In this document: positions 25,227 through 32,763 of the stretch, piece by piece
Numbering within the stretch: the first letter of the stretch is position 1
Layout of the letters: every line of letters begins with the position of its first letter
Assembly (NCBI GenBank): GCA_017993055.1
Contig: JAGONM010000036.1
Span: forward strand, 1 to 38,209
DNA length: 38,209 nt
DNA from: Armatimonadota bacterium
Lineage (GTDB): Bacteria > Armatimonadota > UBA5829 > DTJY01
Direction: 5' to 3'
The notes under the pieces: model-generated
The model's input: only the letters and a program-made list of their open reading frames with translations
Database searches by the model: none
Told to the model about the DNA's origin: nothing
Translations under genes and position numbers: made by a program

Positions 25227-26648
25227 CTAGACCCTGGCGACTGTGCGGCGGCGCTGGCGGGACGAGAGTATCTTCTGGGCTTCCCGGTACTTGACGACCG
25301 TGCGCCTAGCGACCTGGATACCCTGCTCAGTGATGATGTCCGCGATCTCCTGATCGCTAAGCGGGTTCGCCGGGTCTTCGTGCTCGATCAACTGCACTAT
25401 CATATCCGTCAAGGAGTGCGCGTGGCTGAAGAAGAAGTCGAAGGGCACCACTTCTTGGCTCGGAAGCTGGATGTACTTGTTCGCAGTAGCCCTGCTCACC
25501 GTAGACTCATGCATGCTGATCATCTCGGCGAGTTTCACCCGAGTGAGGGGGCGAAGGAACAGCCTCGATCCGGTATCCAGGAATCCGTGCTGAACCTCCA
25601 CTATACTCTTGGCAATCATGCGCATAGTCTTCCGCCGCTGGTTCAGGTTCTTGATGAAGAGATCGGCGCGCTCAACGTATTCCACGATGTGCTTCTTGTC
25701 CTGCTCCGAGTACCGTCGCGCCTTTCCGTTCTTCATCTCGTTGTACATCTGGCGGTAGTAGGGGCTTACGGCGAGCGAGATGTGGTCGTTCGATACCACC
25801 TCGATCTCGTATCCAGTAGGCGTCCTTCGGACGATGACGTCAGGTCGAACGGCGTTCCTGTTGTCGGCGGGTTTGTTGTCCCAGGGCGGGCGGAACCCCG
25901 CCGCAGGATATGGATTCAGTCTGGTGCGTATGAACTTGAGGGCATATCGCGTGAGTTCGGGCTTGACCTTCAGCCGCCGCGATATCCTGTTGACTTTCTG
26001 GGCGATCATCTCGTCCCAACATTCCGAGACGATGCGCTCTGCGGTAGGGCTGCCGGCCCCTTCATCTGCGAGATACTTGAGCTGGTTCAGCATGCATTCC
26101 TGTAGGGTGCGCGCACCGACTCCAGGAGGGTCGAGTGCCTGGATGAGTTGGACCGCTTGCTCGAGTTCCTCATCGGTCGCTTCGAGTTCAAGAGTGATCT
26201 CAAGGAGGTCGCATTCCAGATAACCGCTCTCGTTTATATAGTTTACGAGATAGTCCGCGATCTCAGAAACATGCCCCGCCGGGCCGTTCCGAATCTGGTT
26301 GCGGAGATGCTCGTGCAGGCTGATCTCAGACTGTATGCGGCCGATGGGGTCTTCTTCGTCCTCGGGGTCGGTGGCAAAATCGAACGGCACTTCGATATCG
26401 TGGACTGTGAGGTCAACGTCAACCGTCTCTCTCTGCTTCTGGATACTGCAGTCATTGCAGCCGAAAGGAGCAAGTTCGCAACCGGCGCAAGGATCCTCAT
26501 CCTCGGCCTCGAGGGCCGGATTCTCGACGAGCTCCTGCTCGATGGTCTGCTGCAACTCCAGGCTTGAGAGCTGGAGCACGGCGTTGGCCATGATGATCTT
26601 CGGGTCTATTCGCTGTTGCTGTTGTTGGACTTGGTCCTGTATCAACAA
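25227..26648 (-). CDS. rpoN: RNA polymerase sigma-54 factor with cysteine insertion
   Basis: A 473-residue RpoN, which binds -24/-12 promoters and needs an AAA+ activator. The Gln-rich region I (QDQVQQQQQRIDPK, LQLSSLELQQTIEQELVENPALE) is followed at residues 54-67 by CAGCELAPFGCNDC, four cysteines spaced like a zinc knuckle, then an acidic stretch. The core-binding region spans about 95-310. The helix-turn-helix reads LAEMISMHESTVSRATANKYIQLP, and the RpoN box reads ARRTVVKYRE (447-456). No ATG is available in frame; the TTG at 26648 has AAGGT 8 nt upstream, and TTG at 26645 is the alternative. No sigma-54 activator gene is visible in the window. Confidence 0.95.
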   Translation of the reverse strand: MLIQDQVQQQQQRIDPKIIMANAVLQLSSLELQQTIEQELVENPALEAEDEDPCAGCELAPFGCNDCSIQKQRETVDVDLTVHDIEVPFDFATDPEDEEDPIGRIQSEISLHEHLRNQIRNGPAGHVSEIADYLVNYINESGYLECDLLEITLELEATDEELEQAVQLIQALDPPGVGARTLQECMLNQLKYLADEGAGSPTAERIVSECWDEMIAQKVNRISRRLKVKPELTRYALKFIRTRLNPYPAAGFRPPWDNKPADNRNAVRPDVIVRRTPTGYEIEVVSNDHISLAVSPYYRQMYNEMKNGKARRYSEQDKKHIVEYVERADLFIKNLNQRRKTMRMIAKSIVEVQHGFLDTGSRLFLRPLTRVKLAEMISMHESTVSRATANKYIQLPSQEVVPFDFFFSHAHSLTDMIVQLIEHEDPANPLSDQEIADIITEQGIQVARRTVVKYREAQKILSSRQRRRTVARV

Positions 26649-26861
26649 TAGCCGATACCTTGCGGAGGCAGCAATCCCTTCGTCGTTGACGCCCTGATCG
26701 GTGAGCGGGCTCTATATCTCATTTTCGGCAATAGTTCGGAAAACCTGAAGAAAGGGCTGCGCGGTTGATACACCGAGGGGGGTGGGATGCGGCGATTCAC
26801 GGTCCACCGAGCGTCGAATGCCGAGCGACCGACAGCCATTTCCCGAGTCTTCGTTACCTTC

Positions 26862-26890
26862 ATTATAGATGCTTTTCGACTGGCGGTCAA
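26862..26890 (-). promoter_or_regulatory. Sigma-70-type promoter of rpoN
   Basis: On the minus strand TTGACC (26890-26885), 17 nt, then a perfect TATAAT (26867-26862). Initiation near 26855 gives a leader of roughly 205 nt before the rpoN start codon. Confidence 0.75.
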
Positions 26891-26960
26891 GAGGATTCGT
26901 ACCGCGAGACTGCGATGTCGTGGGAGTACGCTGCCTTCAGTGCCGTTCCAGTACAGGTGG

Positions 26961-26990
26961 TTGACCAGGCGTTCAGGTCGTCCCTATAAT
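26961..26990 (+). promoter_or_regulatory. Sigma-70-type promoter of the MFS gene
   Basis: TTGACC (26961-26966), 18 nt, then a perfect TATAAT (26985-26990). The ATG that opens the longest frame (26989) lies inside the -10 box, so it cannot be the start of a transcript from here. This supports the TTG start at 27073. Confidence 0.75.
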
Positions 26991-27072
26991 GTGCGAGGCT
27001 GATGGCTGCCTTCGAGAGACCAGGACAGGTCGCGGATTTGGGGTTTCGCCGTCGCTGGAGAGGCTTACCTGC

Positions 27073-28374
27073 TTGTCATCCGGTATACCTAACAAAGGCC
27101 TGAATCAGATTCGACGACTCGCATATCGAGGATCGCGCGACCTTCGCCTGCTCTCGTTCACCGTATTCTGCGTATCGTTCGGGTGGGGTGCGTATTTTTC
27201 AACCTTCAACAACTTCGCCGTGGAAACCCTGAACCTGAGAGCCGACCAGTTGGGCATGCTGGAGTCGCTCAGGGAAGTGCCGGGGTTTCTGATGGTCTTC
27301 GTGGCCGCGCTGATGATGCGCGTTGCGGAGCCGATACTGGGCGCAATTGCCCTCGGACTGGTGGCGCTGGGCATCTGTGGGTACAGCACGGTAAACAGCG
27401 TTCCTACCCTCATCGTGTTCTCTCTAGTGTGGAGCGTTGGGATACATGGATGGATGCCTCTCTCGCCTTCGATGACGCTGAGTCTGGCGGCAGAGGGGAG
27501 GCAGGGAAGGCGACTCGGACAGATGGGTTCCATCGGGGCGTTGGGGACCATCTGCGGGATGGCGATGGTCTTCATCCTCGCGAAAGTTCTCCACTTCAGC
27601 AGCATATTCGTGATCTCAGGAACGGTGGTCGGGATCGGGGCGGTGGCCGTCTCCATGATATCGAGGGACATCGGGCATAAGCAGAAGCCGAGGTTTGTCT
27701 TCAGGAAGCGTTTTTCGCTCTACTACCTGCTTGTGTTCCTGGAGGGATGCCGCAAACAGGTCTTCATCACGTTCGCGATCTTCGTGCTGGTGAGGCAGTT
27801 CGGGGCATCGCTTCGCACGGTGGCGTTGCTCATGATAGTTAACAGCGTCACGAATCTGATCCTTGCCCCCAGGTTCGGGCGGTTGATAGACAGGATCGGC
27901 GAGAAGAAGGTGCTTCTGGTATGTTACTCGTTACTGATACCGGTGTTTATCGGCTACGCGACCGTCAATAGCAAGCTGGTGATGAATGCGTTGCACGGTA
28001 TCGACGCCATGTTTGCGATGGATCTGACGTCATGGATTCTGCGGTACTACACCGCCGGTGAACTGACTCTTGGTGCGCTCTGTTGTCTATACTTTGCCGA
28101 TAGTCTGCTGTTCCTGGGGAGCATTGGACTCACAACGTACCTGCACAAGATCGCTGATCCTTCGGACGTGATGCCGAGCCTTGCCATGGGGATATCGGTG
28201 AATCATGCCGCTGCGGTCATAGTGCCGGTCGTTGGAGGCCTGCTGTGGACGAGGCTGGGGTATCAAGTAACGTTCTACGGGGGTGCGGGTATAGTGGCGC
28301 TCTCCGTCCTTGCGGTGTGCCGAATGAGGATATCCGCCCGCAGAGTCATCTCAGAGAGTCCGCCACCTTCGTGA
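27073..28374 (+). CDS. MFS transporter
   Basis: A predicted 433-residue, about 12-helix membrane protein of the major facilitator superfamily, substrate unknown. The frame is open from 26989, but that ATG is part of the promoter. The TTG at 27073 has GGAGAGG 9 nt upstream and gives a sensible short N-terminus before the first helix (LLSFTVFCVSFGWGAYFSTF). Family features include DQLGMLESLREVPGFLMVFVAALMMRV, the GQMGSIGALGTICGMAMVFIL helix, a basic central loop (RDIGHKQKPRFVFRKRFS) and a motif-A-like GRLIDRIGEKKVLL in the second half. It overlaps the end of the convergent RseB-like gene by 29 nt. Confidence 0.85.
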   Translation: MSSGIPNKGLNQIRRLAYRGSRDLRLLSFTVFCVSFGWGAYFSTFNNFAVETLNLRADQLGMLESLREVPGFLMVFVAALMMRVAEPILGAIALGLVALGICGYSTVNSVPTLIVFSLVWSVGIHGWMPLSPSMTLSLAAEGRQGRRLGQMGSIGALGTICGMAMVFILAKVLHFSSIFVISGTVVGIGAVAVSMISRDIGHKQKPRFVFRKRFSLYYLLVFLEGCRKQVFITFAIFVLVRQFGASLRTVALLMIVNSVTNLILAPRFGRLIDRIGEKKVLLVCYSLLIPVFIGYATVNSKLVMNALHGIDAMFAMDLTSWILRYYTAGELTLGALCCLYFADSLLFLGSIGLTTYLHKIADPSDVMPSLAMGISVNHAAAVIVPVVGGLLWTRLGYQVTFYGGAGIVALSVLAVCRMRISARRVISESPPPS

Positions 28375-29353
28375 TCACCGGCCCCGGAAGGTCGCCTAGG
28401 ACAACGTGTGATATGCCGTCTCTCGTTACGGTGGCGGCGTTGCCCTGGTCGGACTTCCTGAGTACGCAGGAGCCTTTCCGCGCATCCTCACAGGATGCCG
28501 AGCATGGGCGTGCGCTCGTCGATTTCGACTGGAAAAGCGAAATGCTGGTCACGCCGTTTGTGTAGCGAATGCAGGCGCAACGGTGCGGAAATTCGCAGGA
28601 GCACGAGTGAAGGCGGCACGATTCGAGCTCAAATCCCTTCGGGACATACCCCGGCATGCGGACCTTGAACCCAAGTTCCCTGGACAACTGCCCGGGCGTC
28701 ATCTCGGTGCCGTCACCGGCATCCCTGCTTATCATCCTGCTGTCCTTGGGTAGCTCGAATACGTTGTCCGGGATCGCCTCCTCAAATCGAATGGACACGA
28801 AGTGCGTGGAGGACCGGACTCTGCCTCGGCAATCACGGTCCTCCTGGCCCAGGACCGCATACGTCTCGGCGTCAATCCAGAGACGTTTTAGGATTGTCCG
28901 AGACCGGTTTCCGCGCACAACGATGAGGTGGGCCGGGCGTCCGGCGATCGTCTTGATGCCGGTCGAGGTCACCCGGTGATTGGCAAGCAGCAGGTCCAGC
29001 CTATCGCCCAGGCGAGAGCACCGGACGCTTGGGGTGACGGTGATCGTGTGGGACGTCGGGTCATAGGTTCGCATTTCATTCCCATCGCTCGACATGACGG
29101 TCCCCTTGAGCGGCCCGGAGGTATATTCCATGCGGCATCTGTCGGCCACTCCATGTACGATCTCCATCGTGCTGGCGACCGTATTTCCACAGGAACTCAC
29201 ACTGGTGCGGGCCGTCGCGGAGAAACAATGCTGGAATCCGTCGTCACAGGCGCGGCGAATGACCCACGAAGCCTCGCTCTCTGAGTTTCGGGAGAGGATG
29301 ATTGCTGTCGCAGCGCCCGCGAGAATGACAGGTATCCAGAGTCTGGGCCTCAA
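28346..29353 (-). CDS. Cysteine-rich RseB/MucB-like sigma-regulatory protein
   Basis: A TTG start at 29353 follows GGGGAAG and overlaps the anti-sigma stop (TTGA). The 335-residue product has an N-terminal export signal or anchor (LWIPVILAGAATAIILS). Residues 30-205 resemble the MucB/RseB and lipoprotein-sorting fold (ASTMEIVHGVADRCRMEYTSG, MRTYDPTSHTITVTP, PAHLIVVRGN, RLWIDAETYAVLGQE). A C-terminal domain resembles DUF4367 (GFKVRMPGYVPKGFELESC, ISHVVLGDLPGPVITKVADSL). RseB-type proteins bind an anti-sigma factor outside the membrane and tune its degradation. It has 14 cysteines, eight within about 50 residues of the C-terminal domain, which is unusual. It is the third gene of the sigma operon. 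Confidence 0.78.
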   Translation of the reverse strand: MRPRLWIPVILAGAATAIILSRNSESEASWVIRRACDDGFQHCFSATARTSVSSCGNTVASTMEIVHGVADRCRMEYTSGPLKGTVMSSDGNEMRTYDPTSHTITVTPSVRCSRLGDRLDLLLANHRVTSTGIKTIAGRPAHLIVVRGNRSRTILKRLWIDAETYAVLGQEDRDCRGRVRSSTHFVSIRFEEAIPDNVFELPKDSRMISRDAGDGTEMTPGQLSRELGFKVRMPGYVPKGFELESCRLHSCSCEFPHRCACIRYTNGVTSISLFQSKSTSARPCSASCEDARKGSCVLRKSDQGNAATVTRDGISHVVLGDLPGPVITKVADSLR

Positions 29354-29829
29354 GGTGTCTTCCCCTCAAGCTTTTGGTGCGCCGCGTCGGCGAGCAGAGA
29401 CGCCGTGTATAGAGCCGGCCGGTCGGCTAGTATCTCCTGACCGGCGTAGAACATGTGGCCCTGCGCATACTCGTACAGGGAGGGATCAGTCTGCTGGGGT
29501 GGCATGAGGGTGGTTCGCGCAAGAATTAGGACAAGCGCGGGAACGCTGAGTGCAAATGCCCAGCGCGCCCGCTGCAGGAGTAGTGCTCTGTGCCCCGCAC
29601 TTAATGCTCGCCGAGATGTGATGTGATTCGGAAGCGGAGGGTAGAGTCCTGCGGGCGGATCGAGCGGCTGGAGGTTCTCCACCATCTGCATCACCATGCG
29701 GTCAAGTTGCAGCACGGCGCGGCACTCGGAACATTCTTCTAGATGAGTGGCGATTCTGCCGGAGAAACGCTTTGACAGCGACTCCGCAGCGTACGCGGAT
29801 ATGCGTCGTTGCACCTTCTCGCAGTTCAT
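29350..29829 (-). CDS. Zinc-type anti-sigma factor, single-pass membrane protein
   Basis: A 159-residue protein with the ZAS motif HLEECSEC (His29, Cys33, Cys36) in an N-terminal cytoplasmic domain that begins MNCEKVQRRISAYAAESLSKRFSGRIATH. A membrane helix spans about 88-107 (ARWAFALSVPALVLILARTTL), and about 50 residues follow outside. Such proteins hold their ECF sigma factor at the membrane until a signal releases it. The ATG at 29829 overlaps the sigma stop (ATGA), and its own stop overlaps the RseB-like start, so all three are coupled. Confident by motif and context. Confidence 0.9.
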   Translation of the reverse strand: MNCEKVQRRISAYAAESLSKRFSGRIATHLEECSECRAVLQLDRMVMQMVENLQPLDPPAGLYPPLPNHITSRRALSAGHRALLLQRARWAFALSVPALVLILARTTLMPPQQTDPSLYEYAQGHMFYAGQEILADRPALYTASLLADAAHQKLEGKTP

Positions 29830-30494
29830 GGCAATCCTCGCTGTTGGCCAGGTGGTTCGGTCAGTACGTAATGCCCGAGCTTGCGCCTGAGTTCCTCGCG
29901 GGCGCGAGCCAGTCGGGACTTCACCGTGCCTGAGGGCACCTTGAGCATCTTCGCTATGTCTCTCACGTCGACCCCTTCGATGTGATGCAGGGCAACCACC
30001 GTTCGATGATCTTCTGACAGAGTGTCGATCGCCCGCTGAACCGCCTCCTGAATGTCCTTGCGTCCGAACAGCCGCTCCGGGTTCGCGGACCAGTCTTCGA
30101 CTTCTCGCTCTACCTCGCCGTCCTCCAACTTTACAGTCTTATCCAGGGATTCGCCTCGGATCGTCCGGGCGGACTTGCGGAAATGGTCCCGAGTGATATT
30201 TACGGCGATCGTCCGAAGCCACCCGAGGAGCGCCTCATCCGATCTGAGCCTCTCCAGAGATTTGTAGACCCTCAGGAAGACCTCCTGCGTAAGATCAGCC
30301 GCATCATGCTCGTTGCCTACCATTCGATAGATCAGGTTGAAAACCCGTTTCTGATACCTGGCGAATAGTAGCTCAAACGCTGCAACGTCGCCGCGTTTTG
30401 ACGCGTCTATCAGCTCACCGTCGGAGTGCTGGGAATAGCTTCTCGCCGCGACTTTGGATTCCTGAGTTCCAGACTCTATAGACGAGGGGCTCAT
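29826..30494 (-). CDS. ECF-type sigma factor (RpoE-like)
   Basis: A predicted 222-residue ECF sigma factor. Region 2: LFARYQKRVFNLIYRMVGNEHDAADLTQEVFLRVYKSL and LLGWLRTIAVNITRDHFRK. Region 4: AIDTLSEDHRTVVALHHIEGVDVRDIAKMLKVPSGTVKSRLARAREELRRKL. The frame is open to 30593, but the promoter at 30553-30561 starts transcription near 30546, so the ATG at 30494 is the likely start even though its ribosome site is weak (GGAA). It has a Ser-rich N-terminal extension of about 25 residues. It is held by the zinc anti-sigma factor encoded next, and probably autoregulated, as is usual for this group. Confidence 0.93.
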   Translation of the reverse strand: MSPSSIESGTQESKVAARSYSQHSDGELIDASKRGDVAAFELLFARYQKRVFNLIYRMVGNEHDAADLTQEVFLRVYKSLERLRSDEALLGWLRTIAVNITRDHFRKSARTIRGESLDKTVKLEDGEVEREVEDWSANPERLFGRKDIQEAVQRAIDTLSEDHRTVVALHHIEGVDVRDIAKMLKVPSGTVKSRLARAREELRRKLGHYVLTEPPGQQRGLP

Positions 30495-30552
30495 GGGGTG
30501 GTTCCACAAATCTGGCGCGCCGGTCGTTGGTTTCTCCGTCGCGAACCGATGT

Positions 30553-30561
30553 ATTATAGCA
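30553..30561 (-). promoter_or_regulatory. Extended -10 promoter of the RpoE-like sigma operon
   Basis: On the minus strand TGCTATAAT (30561-30553) lies within GTGTGCTATAAT, a perfect extended -10. No convincing -35 box is seen. Initiation near 30546 rules out the upstream ATG at 30593 as the start of the sigma gene. Confidence 0.62.
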
Positions 30562-30739
30562 CACTCTGCCCGGCGCGTCGCCATCGCCCCCAACTCCGTG
30601 TGCTCAGTCGGACAAAGTAGTGGGCCCGTTGGAAGGAAATCGACGGAGTGATGTTGAAACTACCCCTCGTGCGGCTGACTGGTGTTCATGCCGCGTGTCG
30701 TTGGCTCCATGATTCCGCTGAACAGGAGGTGAAGAGGGT

Positions 30740-30958
30740 ATGCCGAAGGAAGAAGCCATGCGCGTAGACGGTGTTGTCGAGGATGCGCTGCCGAATGCGG
30801 TATTCAAGGTGAAGCTCGAGAACGGGCATGAGGTTCTCGCTCACATATCCGGCAAGATGCGCATGAGGTTCATACGCATTCTTGCAGGGGATAGGGTGAC
30901 CGTCGAACTCTCACCGTACGATCTCACGCGTGGTCGAATCACGTGGCGGTACAAGTAG
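30740..30958 (+). CDS. infA: Translation initiation factor IF-1
   Basis: A 72-residue OB-fold protein of the usual IF-1 length: [68 protein letters not shown], nearly the textbook sequence. IF-1 binds the A site of the 30S subunit during initiation. AGGAGG lies about 10 nt upstream. Here it stands alone, not in a ribosomal-protein operon. Its last 20 nt overlap the end of a convergent MFS gene. Confidence 0.97.
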   Translation: MPKEEAMRVDGVVEDALPNAVFKVKLENGHEVLAHISGKMRMRFIRILAGDRVTVELSPYDLTRGRITWRYK

Positions 30959-32120
30959 CCCCCCGGCGGAGAAGAATCACGAGCAATATCGCCGAAAAGC
31001 CTGCCATGGTCGCGCCGAAGTAGAAGGGTGCGGCCGGGCTGACTGACTGCCAGAGATATCCGGCGATCAGACTGGCTGGTAACAGAGCCAGACCGGTTAC
31101 CGTGTGATAGGCCCCCATTCCGGTTCCCATTGCATCCGCGCACGCAAGGTCCGCCGCGAATGCCCTCTGCACCCCCTGGGTGAGAGCGTTGTAGACGCCG
31201 TACGTTGCGAATAGCGCCCAAACCGCGGAAGTGGATCGGGTGAGTCCGAAGCCCGCGTATACGCATGCGTACACCAAATACCCCGCGACGATAACATTCC
31301 GCCTGCCGATTCTGTCGGACAAGGCGCCTGCCCACATCGAAAGAGCAGCCTCCACCGTGTTGAACAGCGCGAAGGCTAGTACTATCCCGCTCGCCGCCAT
31401 CCCCAGATTCCGCGCTCTCAGAATGAGAAACGCGTCAGAGGAGTTGCCGATTGAGAAGACGGCGGTCGCTACGAGAAAAAGCTTGAACTGGACAGAGGCA
31501 TCCTTCAGCGTGAGAGAGGGGCGTTTCGCATCGCGAGTACGGTTGCACGCGGGTTCGCTGATGAAGGCGATAAGTACGAGTAGGGCTGCGGTCGCCGGTA
31601 TGGCGGACAGAACAAATATGACGCGGTAGTTGCCGCCCAGTACCGCCAACAGCCAGAATGCAAGGAGCGGCCCTGCGACCGCCCCCAAAGTATCCATCGC
31701 GCGGTGAAACCCGAATGAGACCCCTCGACGGTCCGGAGAACACGCATCTGCAATGAGAGCATCTCGGGGTGCCGTACGGATTCCCTTGCCGAGCCTGTCC
31801 GCGAATCTCAATGCGAAGACCGACTGCCAGGTGTTCGACAACGAGAGCAAAGGCTTGCTCAGGGCCGATATCGAGTAACCGGACACCGTCAACCATTTGC
31901 GGTTGCCGAGCACGTCGCTGAACCACCCGGAGAAGACGCGGAGTATACTCGCCGTGCTGTTGGCGATCCCTTCGATCAAGCCGACCGCAGCCATGTTGGT
32001 GCGAAGCACCTCGGTCAGGAAGAGGGGTATCAGCGGGTATATGCCTTCGCTCGAGATATCGGTGAGCAGACTGACTATACCGAGCGTAACAACGGTGCGG
32101 CCGAGACGCGGACTTTTCAT
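30939..32120 (-). CDS. MFS transporter
   Basis: A 393-residue, about 12-helix major facilitator protein. It has the N-terminal pattern [26 protein letters not shown], the motif-A-like [23 protein letters not shown], the loop [22 protein letters not shown] and a second motif [17 protein letters not shown]. The [14 protein letters not shown] loop is typical of a multidrug or unknown-substrate MFS clade. The ATG at 32120 has no visible ribosome-binding site. Instead it sits inside an 18-bp perfect palindrome. It lies 66 nt after porD and may be read from the same transcript. Substrate unknown. Confidence 0.85.
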   Translation of the reverse strand: MKSPRLGRTVVTLGIVSLLTDISSEGIYPLIPLFLTEVLRTNMAAVGLIEGIANSTASILRVFSGWFSDVLGNRKWLTVSGYSISALSKPLLSLSNTWQSVFALRFADRLGKGIRTAPRDALIADACSPDRRGVSFGFHRAMDTLGAVAGPLLAFWLLAVLGGNYRVIFVLSAIPATAALLVLIAFISEPACNRTRDAKRPSLTLKDASVQFKLFLVATAVFSIGNSSDAFLILRARNLGMAASGIVLAFALFNTVEAALSMWAGALSDRIGRRNVIVAGYLVYACVYAGFGLTRSTSAVWALFATYGVYNALTQGVQRAFAADLACADAMGTGMGAYHTVTGLALLPASLIAGYLWQSVSPAAPFYFGATMAGFSAILLVILLRRGATCTAT

Positions 32121-32134
32121 TCTAGCTAGAATGA
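32117..32134. promoter_or_regulatory. 18-bp perfect palindrome across the MFS start codon
   Basis: TCATTCTAGCTAGAATGA is perfectly self-complementary, AT-rich in a GC-rich genome, and includes the minus-strand start codon (32120-32118). It could be an operator for a dimeric repressor or an RNA hairpin that hides the start. Either half also contains TAGAAT, a -10-like hexamer, but no -35 box lies at the right distance. Confidence 0.5.
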
Positions 32135-32186
32135 GGTCGGGCGCAGAACCCTATCTGCCCCGGACTCATAGGATGCTCAGTGCAGC

Positions 32187-32525
32187 TCATTTGCCGCGGA
32201 AATCCGACTCCGGCACCATCTCGATGGCCTTGACCTTCGGCGGACACTCCCTGGCGCAGATACCACAGCCCTTACAGTGGTCCATGTCGATCCCGATCAT
32301 CTTGCCTTCCTCGTTCACGAGGACGGAACTGTCCGGGCAGTAGGCCCAACAGGCCAAGCAACTGATGCACTTCTCCGCACTCCATATCGGGCGCTCGATG
32401 CGCCAGTCGCCGCTCAAATACTTGGCCGCGCCTCCAGCCTCGGGAAGCACTCCTCCGATCGGAAGCTCGCGCCACCCGGCATCCTTCCGAACTTCCTTCT
32501 TCTCGTTCTTTACGTTTGCAGACAC
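32187..32525 (-). CDS. porD: 2[4Fe-4S] ferredoxin-type delta subunit of 2-oxoacid:ferredoxin oxidoreductase
   Basis: A 112-residue protein with two [4Fe-4S] motifs, CISCLACWAYCP (Cys53, 56, 59, 63) and CKGCGICARECPP (Cys84, 87, 90, 94). They are separated by DSSVLVNEEGKMIGIDMDH, and an N-terminal extension WRIERPIWSAEKC precedes them. This layout is that of PorD/VorD delta subunits, which carry electrons from pyruvate or another 2-oxoacid to ferredoxin. The GTG start at 32525 has AAGGAG 7-8 nt upstream. The alpha, beta and gamma subunits are not next to it; an MFS gene follows. A stand-alone ferredoxin role is possible. Confidence 0.85.
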   Translation of the reverse strand: MSANVKNEKKEVRKDAGWRELPIGGVLPEAGGAAKYLSGDWRIERPIWSAEKCISCLACWAYCPDSSVLVNEEGKMIGIDMDHCKGCGICARECPPKVKAIEMVPESDFRGK

Positions 32526-32685
32526 CGTGCACTCTCCTTATTCTCAGAAACAGGGCTAACTGACCGTCGCGCTACGCATCGCCTCCACCGCCGATCTCCT
32601 GCCGATGCGGTGGCTCTGCGGTACGACAACCGCAGTGTATCAAATCTCCGAGGACGCGGTCAAGCCGCCAATCTCGGCACGAACT

Positions 32686-32714
32686 TGACTGTGCCGATGC
32701 CCGCTACTATACTG
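32686..32714 (+). promoter_or_regulatory. Sigma-70-type promoter of the IMPase-family gene
   Basis: TTGACT (32686-32691), 17 nt, then TATACT (32709-32714). Initiation near 32721 excludes the upstream frame opening at 32719 and leaves a leader of about 43 nt before the ATG at 32764. Confidence 0.75.
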
Positions 32715-32763
32715 GGGCGTGTGGGGTACGTCAACTCACTTCGTCGCATCTCAAAGGGGCACC

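Larger units (their letters stand above)
26649..27072. other. 424-nt divergent control region between rpoN and an MFS gene
   Basis: It contains the minus-strand rpoN promoter (26862-26890), a leader of about 205 nt before rpoN, the plus-strand MFS promoter (26961-26990) and the MFS ribosome site (GGAGAGG, 27057-27063). Short open frames here have no ribosome-binding site and look incidental. I see no known RNA element. Confidence 0.6.

Noticed and set aside
32634-32664. Possible minus-strand porD promoter TTGACC-TACACT
   Set aside because: The spacing is 19 nt and the -10 box is weak; not strong enough to list.
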